A stretch of DNA of 64,000 bases from Roseomonas gilardii (lineage in GTDB: Bacteria > Pseudomonadota > Alphaproteobacteria > Acetobacterales > Acetobacteraceae). Each line of letters opens with the position of its first letter. The first letter of the stretch is position 1. Location of the stretch: NCBI RefSeq assembly GCF_001941945.1, contig NZ_CP015583.1, forward strand, positions 485,001 to 549,000, written 5' to 3'. Position numbers and translations under genes: made by a program. Positions 24,695 through 36,579 of this stretch are shown in pieces. Below the pieces are notes generated by a model. It had not been told where the DNA came from and searched no databases. It saw nothing but the letters and a program-made list of their open reading frames with translations.

Positions 24695-26122
24695 ATGTTG
24701 CCGGACCCGGCCACCACGGCAGCCTGCCGATCCCGCGCCAGCCTCGCCCTCCTCCTCCCCACCCTCCAGGCCGCGTTGCGGGAACCGGTGCTGACCAGCC
24801 CTGCCGCCCGCGCGCATTACGGCCATGGCGAGGCCCTGCCCGACGATGCCCCGCCCGATGCGGTGGTGCGTCCGCGCGACAATGCGGAGGTCGCCGCCGT
24901 GGCGCGCCTCTGCCACGAGGCGCGCGTGCCGCTGATCCCCTTCGGGGCCGGGACCTCGGTGGAGGGGCAGGTCGTCGCGATCCGGGGCGGCGTGACCATG
25001 GACCTATCGCTGATGGACGCGATCCTGGATGTCTCGCCCGCCGCGCTGGACTGCCGCGTGCAGGCGGGGGTGCGGCGGCTGCGGCTCAACGAAGCGCTGC
25101 GCGGCGACGGGCTGTTCTTTCCGGTCGATCCCGGGGCCGATGCCACGCTGGGCGGCATGGCGGCCACCCGCGCCTCCGGCACCGGCGCGGTGCGTTACGG
25201 CACGATGCGGGAGAATGTCCTCGGCCTGACGGTGGTGACGGCGGATGGGCGCATCCTGCGCACCGGCACGCGGGCGCGCAAATCGGCCAGTGGCTATGAC
25301 CTGACCCGCCTTTTCCTCGGCAGTGAGGGCACGCTGGGCATCATCACCGAGATGCAGCTCCGCTTGCAGGGGCTGCCCGAGGCGGTCTCGGCCGCCACCT
25401 GCCAGTTCCCTTCCGTCGGGGCGGCGCTGGAGGTCGCGGTGGGGGTGCTGCAATCCGGCATCCCGGTGGCGCGGATGGAATTCGCCAACGCGCCGCAGAT
25501 GCGCTGCTGCATCGCCTTCTCCCGGCTGGAGGGGCTGGAGGCGCTGCCGACCCTGTTCCTCGAATTCCATGGCAGCCCCGCCGCGGTGGAGGAGCAGGCG
25601 CTGGCGGTGGAGGCCCTGGCGGCGGAGGCCGGGGGCGGCGGCTTCGCCTGGGCGAGGCGGCCGGAGGATCGCTCCCGGCTCTGGAAGGCGCGGCACGACG
25701 CCCTGCCAGCCAACCTGGCCCATGGCCGGGGCCGCGCCCTGATGGGCACGGATGCCTGCGTGCCCATCTCGGAACTCGCCGCCTGCATCCTGGAGACGGA
25801 GGCGGATATCGCGGCGACGGGGCTGGAGGCGCCGCTGATCGGCCATGTCGGCGACGGCAACTTCCACCTGGGCATCCTCTTCGACGCCGCCGTGCCGGAG
25901 GAGCGCGAGCGCGCCGCGGCCCTGGCGCACCGCACCGGGGAGCGTGCCATCCGGCTGGGCGGCACCTGTTCCGGCGAGCACGGGATCGGGCTGCACAAGC
26001 TGGACCTCATGGCCGAGGAGCATGGCGGGGCGCTGGACCTGATGTGGGCCATCAAGCGGGCCTTCGATCCGCACGGGATCATGAACCCCGGCAAGCTGCT
26101 GCCGCCGCGTGACAGCGACTGA
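24695..26122 (+). CDS. FAD-binding D-lactate dehydrogenase / glycolate oxidase family protein
   Basis: A 475-residue FAD-linked 2-hydroxyacid dehydrogenase. The PCMH-type FAD domain (about residues 40-220) has VPLIPFGAGTSVEGQVVAIR and DPGADATLGGMAATRASGTG; the C-terminal domain ends in the active-site segments LIGHVGDGNFHLGILF and CSGEHGIGLHKLDLM, which carry the catalytic histidines, then FDPHGIMNPGKLL. The pattern is closest to cytochrome-linked D-lactate dehydrogenase. It probably passes electrons to the respiratory chain. The ATG at 24695 was chosen over upstream frames lacking family similarity. A dihydroxyacetone kinase gene starts 25 bp after its stop. Confidence 0.88.
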   Translation: MLPDPATTAACRSRASLALLLPTLQAALREPVLTSPAARAHYGHGEALPDDAPPDAVVRPRDNAEVAAVARLCHEARVPLIPFGAGTSVEGQVVAIRGGVTMDLSLMDAILDVSPAALDCRVQAGVRRLRLNEALRGDGLFFPVDPGADATLGGMAATRASGTGAVRYGTMRENVLGLTVVTADGRILRTGTRARKSASGYDLTRLFLGSEGTLGIITEMQLRLQGLPEAVSAATCQFPSVGAALEVAVGVLQSGIPVARMEFANAPQMRCCIAFSRLEGLEALPTLFLEFHGSPAAVEEQALAVEALAAEAGGGGFAWARRPEDRSRLWKARHDALPANLAHGRGRALMGTDACVPISELAACILETEADIAATGLEAPLIGHVGDGNFHLGILFDAAVPEERERAAALAHRTGERAIRLGGTCSGEHGIGLHKLDLMAEEHGGALDLMWAIKRAFDPHGIMNPGKLLPPRDSD

Positions 26123-26147
26123 ACAGAGAGACGAGGGAGGAGGACGC

Positions 26148-27836
26148 ATGAAGAAGCTGGTGAACGACCCCCGCCACGTGGTGCGGGAGATGCTGGAAGG
26201 GCTGGTGGCGCTGAACCCGGCCCAGGCCCTGCTGGATGGTGAGGACGTTGTCATCCGCGCCGGGCTGCCGGAACCGGCGCGGCGCAAGGTGGCGGTGATC
26301 TCCGGCGGCGGGGCGGGGCACGAGCCGGCCCATGCGGGCTATGTCGGGGAGGGGATGCTCTCGGCGGCGGTGACGGGCGATGTCTTCACCTCGCCCAGCA
26401 CCGATGCGGTGCTGGCGGGGATCCGGGCGGTGGCCGGGCCGGCCGGGGCGCTGCTGGTGGTGAAGAACTACACGGGCGATCGTCTGAACTTCGGCCTCGC
26501 TGCGGAGCTGGCGCGGGCGGAGGGCATTCCGGTCGAGATCGTGGTGGTGGCCGACGACGTCGCCCTGCGCGCCACGGTGGAGCCGGAGCGGCGGCGCGGC
26601 ATTGCCGGCACGGTGCTGGTGCACAAGCTGGCGGGCGCCGCGGCGGAACGCGGCCTGCCCCTGCCGGAGCTGGCGCGCCTGGCGCGTGCGGCGGCGGCGG
26701 AGATCGGCAGCATGGGCGTGGCGCTGGGCGCTTGCACCGTGCCGGCCGCCGGGCAGCCCGGCTTCGCGCTGGGCGAGGAGGAGGTGGAACTCGGCCTCGG
26801 CATCCATGGCGAGCAGGGCGTGGAGCGCAGCGCGCTGCGGCCGGCGGACGGGCTGGTGGAAACGCTGCTCGCCGCCATCCTGGAGGATCGCGGGCTGCGA
26901 GCGGGCGAGCGCGTCGCGCTGCTGGTCAACGGACTGGGCGGCACGCCGCCGATGGAGCTGGCCATCGTCGCCCGCCGCGCCCTGGCCCTGTTGCGGGAGC
27001 GGGGGCTGGTGGTGGAGCGGGCCTGGGCGGGGAACTTCCTGACCGCGCTGGAGATGCCGGGATGCTCGCTCTCCCTGCTGCGGCTGGACGAGGCGCGGCG
27101 GGATCTCCTCGACGCGCCGGCCCGGGCCCCGGCCTGGCCCGGCGGCGGGCATGTCCCGTCCCAACCCACCCTGGTTCCGGCACCGGCCGGCGAGGATGCC
27201 GTGGCGGGACGCCCGTCCGGCCCACTCTCCGGACGGCTGCGGCAGGCCGCCCTGGCGGCGGCCGCGGCGGTGGAGGCCGCCGAGGCGGAGCTGACCGCGC
27301 TCGACAGCCGGGCCGGGGATGGCGACCTGGGGATCAGCCTGGCGCGCGGCGCGGCGGCCATCCGAGCCTTGCCGGAGACCGCCTTTGCCGATGCGCCGGA
27401 AGCATTGGCGCGGATCGGCGGCGCGCTGCGCCGGGCCATCGCGGGCAGTTCCGGCCCCTTCTATGCCACGGCCCTGCTGCGGGCTGCGCGCGACCTGCCG
27501 CCGGAACCCGGCCCGGCCGACTGGGCCGCGGCGTTCCGGCGTGGCGTGGAGGCCATCGCGGAACTCGGGGGCGCGAAGCCCGGCGACCGGACCATGCTGG
27601 ATGCGCTGCACCCGGCGGCGGAAGCCTTCCGCGCGGAGCTCGAAGCGGGCCGCCCGGCGTCTGTGGCCTGGGCTGCCGCTGTCCGCGCCGCCGAGGAAGG
27701 GGCGGAGGCGACCGTCCGGATGCGGCCCCGGCTGGGCCGGGCCAGCTATCTCGGGGAGCGCGCGCTCGGCGTGCCGGATGCGGGCGCCGCTGCGGCCGTG
27801 GTCTGGCTGCGCGCGTTGGCCATGCCGCAGGGCTGA
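26148..27836 (+). CDS. Dihydroxyacetone kinase, fused DhaK-DhaL type
   Basis: A 562-residue ATP-dependent kinase that phosphorylates dihydroxyacetone (or a related triose). The DhaK half (about residues 1-330) has VAVISGGGAGHEPAHAGYVG, VKNYTGDRLNFGLAAE and GIHGEQGVERSAL, including the His that binds substrate as a hemiaminal. The DhaL half (about residues 360-560) has the metal/ATP motif LDSRAGDGDLGISLARG and GGAKPGDRTMLDAL. The start at 26148 follows GGGAGGAGGA with about 5-bp spacing. It is probably co-transcribed with the upstream oxidase, suggesting a shared role in three-carbon metabolism. Confidence 0.92.
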   Translation: MKKLVNDPRHVVREMLEGLVALNPAQALLDGEDVVIRAGLPEPARRKVAVISGGGAGHEPAHAGYVGEGMLSAAVTGDVFTSPSTDAVLAGIRAVAGPAGALLVVKNYTGDRLNFGLAAELARAEGIPVEIVVVADDVALRATVEPERRRGIAGTVLVHKLAGAAAERGLPLPELARLARAAAAEIGSMGVALGACTVPAAGQPGFALGEEEVELGLGIHGEQGVERSALRPADGLVETLLAAILEDRGLRAGERVALLVNGLGGTPPMELAIVARRALALLRERGLVVERAWAGNFLTALEMPGCSLSLLRLDEARRDLLDAPARAPAWPGGGHVPSQPTLVPAPAGEDAVAGRPSGPLSGRLRQAALAAAAAVEAAEAELTALDSRAGDGDLGISLARGAAAIRALPETAFADAPEALARIGGALRRAIAGSSGPFYATALLRAARDLPPEPGPADWAAAFRRGVEAIAELGGAKPGDRTMLDALHPAAEAFRAELEAGRPASVAWAAAVRAAEEGAEATVRMRPRLGRASYLGERALGVPDAGAAAAVVWLRALAMPQG

Positions 27837-27932
27837 GACGTCACGGGGGCCTTGTGCCCCCATTTCGCGTGGGGTTGCGCCCGGGTGCTCCGGGGCAGTG
27901 ACCGCAACGGATGCCCGGTGGAAGGCGGGAAG

Positions 27933-28023
27933 CGGAAGAGGAGGGAGTCGAACCCACCGGAGACGCGCAGCGCCCCCCATCGGATTTGAAGTCCGTGCAC
28001 CCCACCGGGGATGTTGCTCTTCC
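27933..28023 (-). tRNA. selC: tRNA-Sec (anticodon TCA)
   Basis: A 91-nt selenocysteine tRNA. The acceptor stem GGAAGAG/CTCTTCC, the anticodon loop CTTCAAA with TCA, the long extra arm and the T-loop TTCGACT match bacterial SelC, which is longer than other tRNAs. CCA is not encoded (GCTT follows the stem). It recodes UGA to selenocysteine and implies that selA, selB and selD and at least one selenoprotein exist elsewhere in the genome. Confidence 0.96.
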
Positions 28024-28030
28024 GGAGCGG

Positions 28031-28059
28031 GAGCTACGCTGGAATTCTCGCCCGATCAA
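28031..28059 (-). promoter_or_regulatory. Candidate promoter of tRNA-Sec
   Basis: On the minus strand TTGATC (28054-28059) is followed after 17 bp by TAGCTC (28031-28036), 7 bp before the tRNA 5' end. Spacing is canonical and the -10 is weak. Confidence 0.5.
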
Positions 28060-28284
28060 GGCATCGCGCCGGCACGGCCCGCTCCGGACGGTTCAGCCGG
28101 TGCAGCTTCGCCGAAGGCGCCGCTTCCCCGGTCCCGGACGCCCGCATCGCATGGCCAGGGCCCTGGAGGGCCGGTTCAGGCGGGTCGGGCGCTCCGGGGA
28201 AGTCATTCTCCCCCGATCCCCTTTCCTCTACCGTGCATTCCGGACGCCGTGGCGATCATGGCCCGGCGAGACGTCGGAGGATGG

Positions 28285-29157
28285 ATGATGAGCGACGGAC
28301 CCGGCTACGTTCCCCCGAGGATCTGGTCCTGGAACAAGGAAAGCGGCGGACGCTTCGCCAACATCAACAGGCCCGTCGCCGGACCGACGCATGAGAAGGA
28401 GCTCCCGGTCGGGCGCCATCCGCTGCAGCTCTACTCGCTGGCGACGCCGAACGGGCAGAAGGTGACGATCCTGCTGGAGGAGCTTCTGGCGGCGGGACAC
28501 GCCGGCGCGGAGTACGACGCCTGGCTGATCCGCATCGGCGATGGCGACCAGTTCGGCAGCGGCTTCGTGAAGGTGAACCCCAATTCCAAGATCCCCACGC
28601 TGCTCGACCGCAGCGGGCCGGAGCCAGTGCGCGTCTTCGAATCCGGGGCGATCCTGCTGCATCTGGCGGAGAAGTTCGGCGCCTTCCTGCCCGCCGGGCC
28701 GGCGCGCGCCGAATGCCTCTCATGGCTGTTCTGGCAGATGGGCAGCGCGCCCTATGTCGGTGGCGGCTTCGGCCATTTCTATGCCTATGCCCCGGTGAAG
28801 ATCGAGTATGCGATCGACCGCTTCACCATGGAGGCCAAGCGCCTGCTGGACGTGCTGGACCGGCGCCTGGGGGAGAGCGCCTATCTGGCGGGCGACGAGT
28901 ACTCGATCGCCGATATCGCCTGCTGGCCCTGGTATGGCGGGTTGGTGAAAGGCTGGCTCTACGGGGCGGCCGAGTTCATCGATGCGGGGTCATACCGCAA
29001 CGTGCTGCGCTGGGCGGACGAGATCTGGGCGCGGCCGGCGGTGAAGCGGGGACGGATGGTGAACCGGGTGAACGGGGAGGCCTCCGAGCAGCTCTGGGAA
29101 CGGCATGACGCCGCCGATTTCGAGACCCGGACCCAGGACAAGGTGCCCGGAGGCTGA
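28285..29157 (+). CDS. yghU: Glutathione-dependent disulfide-bond oxidoreductase YghU
   Basis: A 290-residue GST-fold protein of the YghU/Nu class, which reduces disulfides and peroxides with glutathione. It opens with YVPPRIWSWNKESGGRFANI, has the thioredoxin-like domain from LQLYSLATPNGQKVTILLEE with the catalytic TPNG region, the GSH-binding IPTLLDR and FESGAILLHLAEKFG, and the helical C-terminal domain with LAGDEYSIADIACWPWYG. The ATG at 28285 follows GGAGG by 4 bp; a second ATG at 28288 is equally good. YghU is linked to selenocysteine genes in many Proteobacteria (selAB-yghU-selC), which matches its place beside tRNA-Sec. Confidence 0.92.
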   Translation: MMSDGPGYVPPRIWSWNKESGGRFANINRPVAGPTHEKELPVGRHPLQLYSLATPNGQKVTILLEELLAAGHAGAEYDAWLIRIGDGDQFGSGFVKVNPNSKIPTLLDRSGPEPVRVFESGAILLHLAEKFGAFLPAGPARAECLSWLFWQMGSAPYVGGGFGHFYAYAPVKIEYAIDRFTMEAKRLLDVLDRRLGESAYLAGDEYSIADIACWPWYGGLVKGWLYGAAEFIDAGSYRNVLRWADEIWARPAVKRGRMVNRVNGEASEQLWERHDAADFETRTQDKVPGG

Positions 29158-29508
29158 GCGTCGGCAGGGGCACTTCCTGAAGCCCCAGGGCCCTGGCCCG
29201 TGTCCCATCGCCTTCCCTGATCGGGGCCGTCAGGCGGCTGGAGGATCGACACCGCCGACCGTGGCCCCGAGCGGCGGCCAAGCGTCGCTCGGGGCCGCGG
29301 TCAGCCTCGATCCAGCGCGAGAGGGCCGCGTGGTGAAGGGGGCGGGCGCCAAGGCTGCGGAAGATGGTGCCGACACGCCGGTCGTTCAGCAGCCCGGTCC
29401 TGGGGTGCTGGCGGAGATGGCGAATGGACTCCACTTTGGACCAGATGTTTTCGAGCGCGGGGCGTCCGAAACGGTCTCAGCGAAAATTTTTCAGTAATAT
29501 CAAAGGAA
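29158..29508. other. Non-coding stretch between yghU and tRNA-Ser
   Basis: This 351-bp stretch holds no supportable gene. Open frames exist on both strands but have no family signature or ribosome-binding site. An AT-rich patch at 29480-29505, near the 3' end of tRNA-Ser, may end the tRNA transcript. Confidence 0.5.
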
Positions 29509-29598
<90 letters not shown>

Positions 29599-29625
29599 GC
29601 GCCGCCCGAACAGGCTTCGGCGCCG

Positions 29626-29654
29626 CGTATAGAGGTGGAATGCGCTGAGCGCAA
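29626..29654 (-). promoter_or_regulatory. Promoter of tRNA-Ser
   Basis: On the minus strand TTGCGC (29649-29654), a 17-bp spacer and TATACG (29626-29631) lie 27 bp upstream of the mature tRNA 5' end. Confidence 0.65.
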
Positions 29655-29676
29655 CGGGGGCAAGGGCGGTTCCGCG

Positions 29677-29706
29677 TTGACTCCCAGGGGGTGGGCTCGC
29701 TATATC
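29677..29706 (+). promoter_or_regulatory. Promoter of rplU-rpmA
   Basis: TTGACT (29677-29682), an 18-bp spacer and TATATC (29701-29706; CTATAT with 17-bp spacing is equivalent) lie 84 bp upstream of rplU. This is the clearest sigma-70-type promoter in the window and leaves a roughly 75-nt leader. Confidence 0.7.
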
Positions 29707-29789
29707 CGCCGCCTCCCGGCAGATCCCCCAGGTGATGCCGCAGTGCCGCTCGCGGCCTCACCATCGACTTGAATAGAGCAGGCGTAACA

Positions 29790-30107
29790 ATGACCTACGC
29801 AGTGATCCGCACGGGCGGCAAGCAGTACCGCGTCACCCCGAACGCCGTGCTGGTCGTCGAGAAGCTCGAGGCCGAAGCCGGCCAGACCGTGACCTTCCAG
29901 GACGTTCTCGTCCTCGGTGGCGAGTCCGGCCTGACGATCGGCGCCCCCACCGTGGCCGGCGCTTCGGTCACCGCCACGGTGATCGAGCAGACCCGCGGCG
30001 ACAAGGTGATCGTCTTCAAGAAGCGCCGCCGCCAGAACAGCCGCCGCAAGAACGGCCACCGCCAGCACATGACCGTGCTGCGCATCGGCGACATCGCCGC
30101 GGCCTGA
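29790..30107 (+). CDS. rplU: 50S ribosomal protein L21
   Basis: A 105-residue ribosomal protein, normal length, beginning [20 protein letters not shown] and containing the basic [20 protein letters not shown] segment that binds 23S rRNA. It is the first gene of the conserved rplU-rpmA-obgE cluster, with rpmA 25 bp downstream. Confidence 0.98.
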   Translation: MTYAVIRTGGKQYRVTPNAVLVVEKLEAEAGQTVTFQDVLVLGGESGLTIGAPTVAGASVTATVIEQTRGDKVIVFKKRRRQNSRRKNGHRQHMTVLRIGDIAAA

Positions 30108-30132
30108 TCCAGAAACACAGGAAAACCCCACC

Positions 30133-32661
<2,529 letters not shown>

Positions 32662-32738
32662 TCGCCGGCCCTCCGGGAAGGGGGGGCGGCCTTCACGGCA
32701 CCGGGCAGACGCCTCTTTCCGGCCGCCGCCGCACCACC

Positions 32739-33392
32739 TCAGGCATAGGCATAGGGCCCGCCCCGCTCCAGCGCCCGCCGATAGGCCGGCAGGGCATGGA
32801 TGCGCTCCAGGAACCGTGCCGGGTTCGGCTGCGCTTCGCCGAAGGGCGCGCGATGCGCCGCCGCCTCGATCGGGAAGCTCATCATGATGTCCGCCGCCGT
32901 CATCTCCGGCCCGGCGAACCAGCCCGTCTCCGCCAGGGCGTCGTTCCAGTACTGCTTCATCCGCTCCAGGCCGGGCGCCACGAACCCGTCGCGGATCTTC
33001 GCGAGCGCCGCCCCGGCTTCCGGCGGCACGCGCTCGGCGGCGCGGTTGAGCTGCAGCGTCATCACCAGGGGCGGCATGGCCGAGCCCTCGGCATGGTGCA
33101 TCCAGTGGCGATAGGGCCACCAGTGCGGCCCGTCCTTCGCCGGCTGCAGCCGCCCCGCGCCATGCCGGTCCAGGATGTACTCCACGATCGCCCCGGTCTC
33201 GGCCAGGACCATCCCGTCCTCGGTGATGACCGGCGATTTGCCCAGCGGATGCACCGCCCGCAGCTCCGGCGGCGCCAGCATGGTCTGCGGGTCACGGTCG
33301 TAGCGCTTCACCTCATAGGGCACCCCCAGCTCCTCCAGCAGCCAGAGCACCCGCTGGGAGCGGGAGTTGTTCAGGTGGTGGACAGTCAGCAT
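32739..33392 (-). CDS. Glutathione S-transferase family protein
   Basis: A 217-residue GST. The thioredoxin-fold N-terminal half is HHLNNSRSQRVLWLLEELGV with a serine pair at the glutathione site, LGKSPVITEDGMVLAETGAI provides the cis-proline and the SNAIL/TRAIL-like E-T-G-A element, and the helical domain includes GPEMTAADIMMSFPIEAA. The sequence suggests a beta- or theta-like bacterial GST for detoxification; the substrate is unknown. It is convergent with proB and divergent from the Hsp70 homologue. Confidence 0.88.
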   Translation of the reverse strand: MLTVHHLNNSRSQRVLWLLEELGVPYEVKRYDRDPQTMLAPPELRAVHPLGKSPVITEDGMVLAETGAIVEYILDRHGAGRLQPAKDGPHWWPYRHWMHHAEGSAMPPLVMTLQLNRAAERVPPEAGAALAKIRDGFVAPGLERMKQYWNDALAETGWFAGPEMTAADIMMSFPIEAAAHRAPFGEAQPNPARFLERIHALPAYRRALERGGPYAYA

Positions 33393-33543
33393 CGTGGCCT
33401 TCCTGTTGCGCGGTGTGGGACAGGATAACGCGCCGCGGCGGCGTCCGTGCGGCCCGTCCCCCGGAAAACGCCGCGCCGCCTCTTGCCCGGCCCGCCGGTT
33501 TTGGCTCTAAGACGCGCCCCCTCGCCCCAGCGGAGTCCTGCCC

Positions 33544-34842
33544 ATGTCCTCTCCCCATGCCGCCATGGGCCGTCCTGTCGTGGGCATCGACTTCGGCACC
33601 ACCAACAGCGTCATCGCCACGCTGCAACCGGACGGTTCCGTCGCCACCGCCCGCTATGCCGTGGGGCGGGAGGTGCTGGACACCTTCCGCTCCGTCCTCT
33701 GCTTCTGGACCGAGCACGGAGCCGCGGGCCGCGCCGCCACCCGCCATGCCGCCGGGCCGCGCGCCATCGAGGCCTATCTGGAGGACCCTCTCGCCAGCCG
33801 CCTGATCATGTCGATCAAGAGCTACCTGGCGCAGCGGAGCCTGATGGAGACCCGGGTCTTCGGCCGCTCCTACGCGCTGGACCAGCTCGTCGGCCTGCTT
33901 CTCGACGGCCTCTTCGACTCGGCGGGCGGCCTGCCCGCCGGGGCGCATGTCGTCGCCGGCCGTCCGGTGCGCTTCGTGGGGGAGACGGCGGACGACGCGC
34001 TCGGTGAGGCCCGGCTGCGCGACGGCTTCCGCGCCGCCGGCCAGGGGCGGATCCAGGTGGCGCTGGAGCCCGAGGCAGCGGGCCACCGCTTCGCCAGCAC
34101 CCTGGACGGTGCGGCCACGGTCCTGGTCGGCGATTTCGGCGGCGGCACCAGCGACTTCTCGATCCTGCGCTTCGAGCCCGGCCCGCCGCGCCGCGTCGCG
34201 CCGCTGGGCCATGCGGGCGTCGGCATCGCCGGCGACGCGCTGGACTACCGCATCATCGACCACGTGGTTTCGCCGCGCTTCGGCAAGGGCACGAGCTATG
34301 CGATCATGGGCAAGGACCTGCCCGTGCCGCCCGGCTGGTACGCCAATTTCGCCCGCTGGCACCGGCTCTCGCTGATGCGCGCCCCGCGCACCCTGCGCGA
34401 GATCGAGGAGGTCGCCCGCACCGCCGACCACCCGGAGCGCCTGCGCCACCTGATCCGCTTCATCGAGGAGGAGGCGGGCTACGCGCTCTACCAGGCCGTC
34501 TCCGGCGCCAAGGCCGCGCTTTCCCGCGCCCCCACCACCACGCTGCGCTTCGAGCACGAGGGATTCCGGCTGGAGGAGGAGGTCGCCCGCGCCGATTTCG
34601 AGCGCTGGATCGCCCCGGAACTGGCCCAGTTCGAGGCGGCGGTGGACCGTGCCCTGGCCGATGCGGGACTGGGGGAGGGGGAGGTGGACCGGGTCTTCCT
34701 CACCGGCGGCACCTCCCTGGTCCCGGCGGTGCGGCAGCTCTTCGAGCGGCGCTTCGGCCCGGCGAAGGTGGCGGGTGGCAGCGAGTTCGTCTCTGTGGCG
34801 GAGGGTCTCGCGCTGATCGGCGCCGAGGCGCAGGATAGCTAG
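33544..34842 (+). CDS. Hsp70-family protein (YegD-like)
   Basis: A 432-residue actin-like ATPase. The phosphate-1 motif is VVGIDFGTTNSVIATL, phosphate-2 VLVGDFGGGTSDFSILRF, and the adenosine motif FLTGGTSLVPAVRQLFERRF. It corresponds to the DnaK nucleotide-binding domain with an inserted helical region and ends without the peptide-binding domain, which is the YegD layout. It may act on a narrow set of clients. It is followed 51 bp later by the M3 peptidase gene on the same strand. Confidence 0.88.
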   Translation: MSSPHAAMGRPVVGIDFGTTNSVIATLQPDGSVATARYAVGREVLDTFRSVLCFWTEHGAAGRAATRHAAGPRAIEAYLEDPLASRLIMSIKSYLAQRSLMETRVFGRSYALDQLVGLLLDGLFDSAGGLPAGAHVVAGRPVRFVGETADDALGEARLRDGFRAAGQGRIQVALEPEAAGHRFASTLDGAATVLVGDFGGGTSDFSILRFEPGPPRRVAPLGHAGVGIAGDALDYRIIDHVVSPRFGKGTSYAIMGKDLPVPPGWYANFARWHRLSLMRAPRTLREIEEVARTADHPERLRHLIRFIEEEAGYALYQAVSGAKAALSRAPTTTLRFEHEGFRLEEEVARADFERWIAPELAQFEAAVDRALADAGLGEGEVDRVFLTGGTSLVPAVRQLFERRFGPAKVAGGSEFVSVAEGLALIGAEAQDS

Positions 34843-34893
34843 CGCCGGAGGGCACCGCCCCCGAAAGAACAGCCCGGAACGGGAAGAACCGCC

Positions 34894-36579
34894 ATGAGCC
34901 AGATCCGCTTCGAGGATATCGACGCCGAGACGCCGAGCCGGCAGAGCCTCTCCGCGCGATACGCCGTCATCGAGGCGCTGCTGGGTCGTCCCGGCACCTC
35001 CGGCCACGCCGAGGCGCTGGAGGAGTGGGACCGGCTGCGGCGCGAATACGAGACCTGGAGCTCGCTGGTGCATCTGCGATTCTCGCAGGACACCACCGAC
35101 GAGGAGGTCAGGGCGGCGCGCGAATATGCCGATGCCCTGGCCCCGGTCGCGACGGAGCACGAGGTCGCCGTCAAGCGCCGCCTGCTGGCCGACCCCGACC
35201 GCCGGGCGCTGGAACGCCTCACCGGCCCCCATGCGCTGCGCCTCTGGGAAACCGACATCACCACCTTCGAGCCGGCGATCGCCAAGGACCTGGAGGAGGA
35301 AGCGAAGCTCGGCGCCCGCTACACCGCGCTGCTCGCCTCCGCCCGCTTCGAGATCGGCGGCAAGTCGGTGAACCTGTCCGGCCTCGCCCCCTATGCCGAG
35401 GATCTGGACCGCGACACCCGCCATCGCGCCGAGCGCCTGCGCTGGAGCTTCTTCGAGGCGAATGCGAAGGAGCTGGACGCGATCTATGACGGGCTGGTGA
35501 AGCTGCGCCACGGCATGGCGCGCAAGCTGGGCTACGACAGCTACACGCCGCTCGCCTATCGCAACATGCGCCGGGTGGATTACGGGCCGGAGGACGTGGC
35601 CCGCTACCGCGAGCAGGTGGTGGAGCATGTCGTGCCCCTGGTGTCCCGCCTGCTGGAGCAGCAGCGCCGCGAGAATGGCTGGGAGAGGCTGTATTTCTGG
35701 GATGAGGCGCTGGTCGATCCCCGGGGCAACCCGAAGCCCGCCGGCTGCCACGACCTGCTCGTGACCCGCGCCCAGGCGATGTTCGACGCGATGGACCCGC
35801 GCCTCGGCGCCTTCTACCGCCTGATGCACGAGGGCGGCTTCCTCGACCTCAAGAACCGCCCGGGCAAGGCGGGCGGCGGCTTCTGCACCTCCTTCCCCAG
35901 CTACGGCGTCCCCTTCATCTTCGCCAACTTCAACGGCACCAACCACGATATCGGCGTCTTCACCCACGAGATGGGGCACGCCTTCCAGAACTGGGAAAGC
36001 CGCGAGCAGCCGGGCATCGACTATCTCTGGCCGACCATGGAGGCGGCGGAGATCCATTCCATGGGCCTCGAATTCCTCACCTGGCCGCAGATGGAGAGGA
36101 TGGTGGAACCCGGCGCCGCCGACCGCTTCCGCCGCCTGCACCTGATCACCTCGCTCGCCTTCCTGCCCTATGGCGTCTGCGTGGATCACTTCCAGCACGA
36201 GGTCTATGCCAACCCCGATGCCAGCCCGGCCGAGCGCCACGCGATCTGGCAGCGGCTGGAGAAGCTCTACATGCCCTGGACGGATTACGGCGACCTCGCC
36301 TATCCGGCGCGGGGCGGGCGCTGGCAGGCCAAGCACCACATCTACCGTTCGCCCTTCTACTACATCGACTATACCCTGGCGCTCTGCTGCGCGATGCAGC
36401 TCTGGGTGAAGTCGCGCCGCGACTATGCGGGCACGCTGGAAACCTATGTCTCCCTGTGCGGCCAGGGCGGCTCGGCCCCCTTCGGCGAACTCGTCCGCTC
36501 CGCCGGCCTCGTCTCGCCCTTCGAGCCGGGCGCCCTGGCCGAGGTGGTGCGCGAGGCCGAGGCCGTGCTCGGGGCGTGA
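34894..36579 (+). CDS. M3-family oligoendopeptidase
   Basis: A 561-residue zinc metallopeptidase. The catalytic HExxH is in GVFTHEMGHAFQNW (about residues 352-365) with the third ligand in the downstream Glu of MEAAEIHSMGLEFL. The N-terminal helical region matches the PepF/M3 oligoendopeptidase F-like subgroup; it would cleave short cytoplasmic peptides. There is no signal peptide. Its stop overlaps the next gene's GTG start (GTGA at 36576-36579). Confidence 0.92.
   Translation: MSQIRFEDIDAETPSRQSLSARYAVIEALLGRPGTSGHAEALEEWDRLRREYETWSSLVHLRFSQDTTDEEVRAAREYADALAPVATEHEVAVKRRLLADPDRRALERLTGPHALRLWETDITTFEPAIAKDLEEEAKLGARYTALLASARFEIGGKSVNLSGLAPYAEDLDRDTRHRAERLRWSFFEANAKELDAIYDGLVKLRHGMARKLGYDSYTPLAYRNMRRVDYGPEDVARYREQVVEHVVPLVSRLLEQQRRENGWERLYFWDEALVDPRGNPKPAGCHDLLVTRAQAMFDAMDPRLGAFYRLMHEGGFLDLKNRPGKAGGGFCTSFPSYGVPFIFANFNGTNHDIGVFTHEMGHAFQNWESREQPGIDYLWPTMEAAEIHSMGLEFLTWPQMERMVEPGAADRFRRLHLITSLAFLPYGVCVDHFQHEVYANPDASPAERHAIWQRLEKLYMPWTDYGDLAYPARGGRWQAKHHIYRSPFYYIDYTLALCCAMQLWVKSRRDYAGTLETYVSLCGQGGSAPFGELVRSAGLVSPFEPGALAEVVREAEAVLGA

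Noticed and set aside
27933-28023. tRNA-Sec, and the other two tRNAs, as integration sites for a genomic island
   Set aside because: No direct repeat of a tRNA 3' end and no adjacent integrase were found; both islands lie elsewhere.
28976-29434. A minus-strand frame that looked at first like a transposase remnant
   Set aside because: No transposase motifs, no terminal repeats and no ribosome-binding site; it partly overlaps yghU antisense.
33313-36339. A 1008-codon minus-strand frame
   Set aside because: Antisense to the Hsp70 homologue and M3 peptidase; no recognisable domains.
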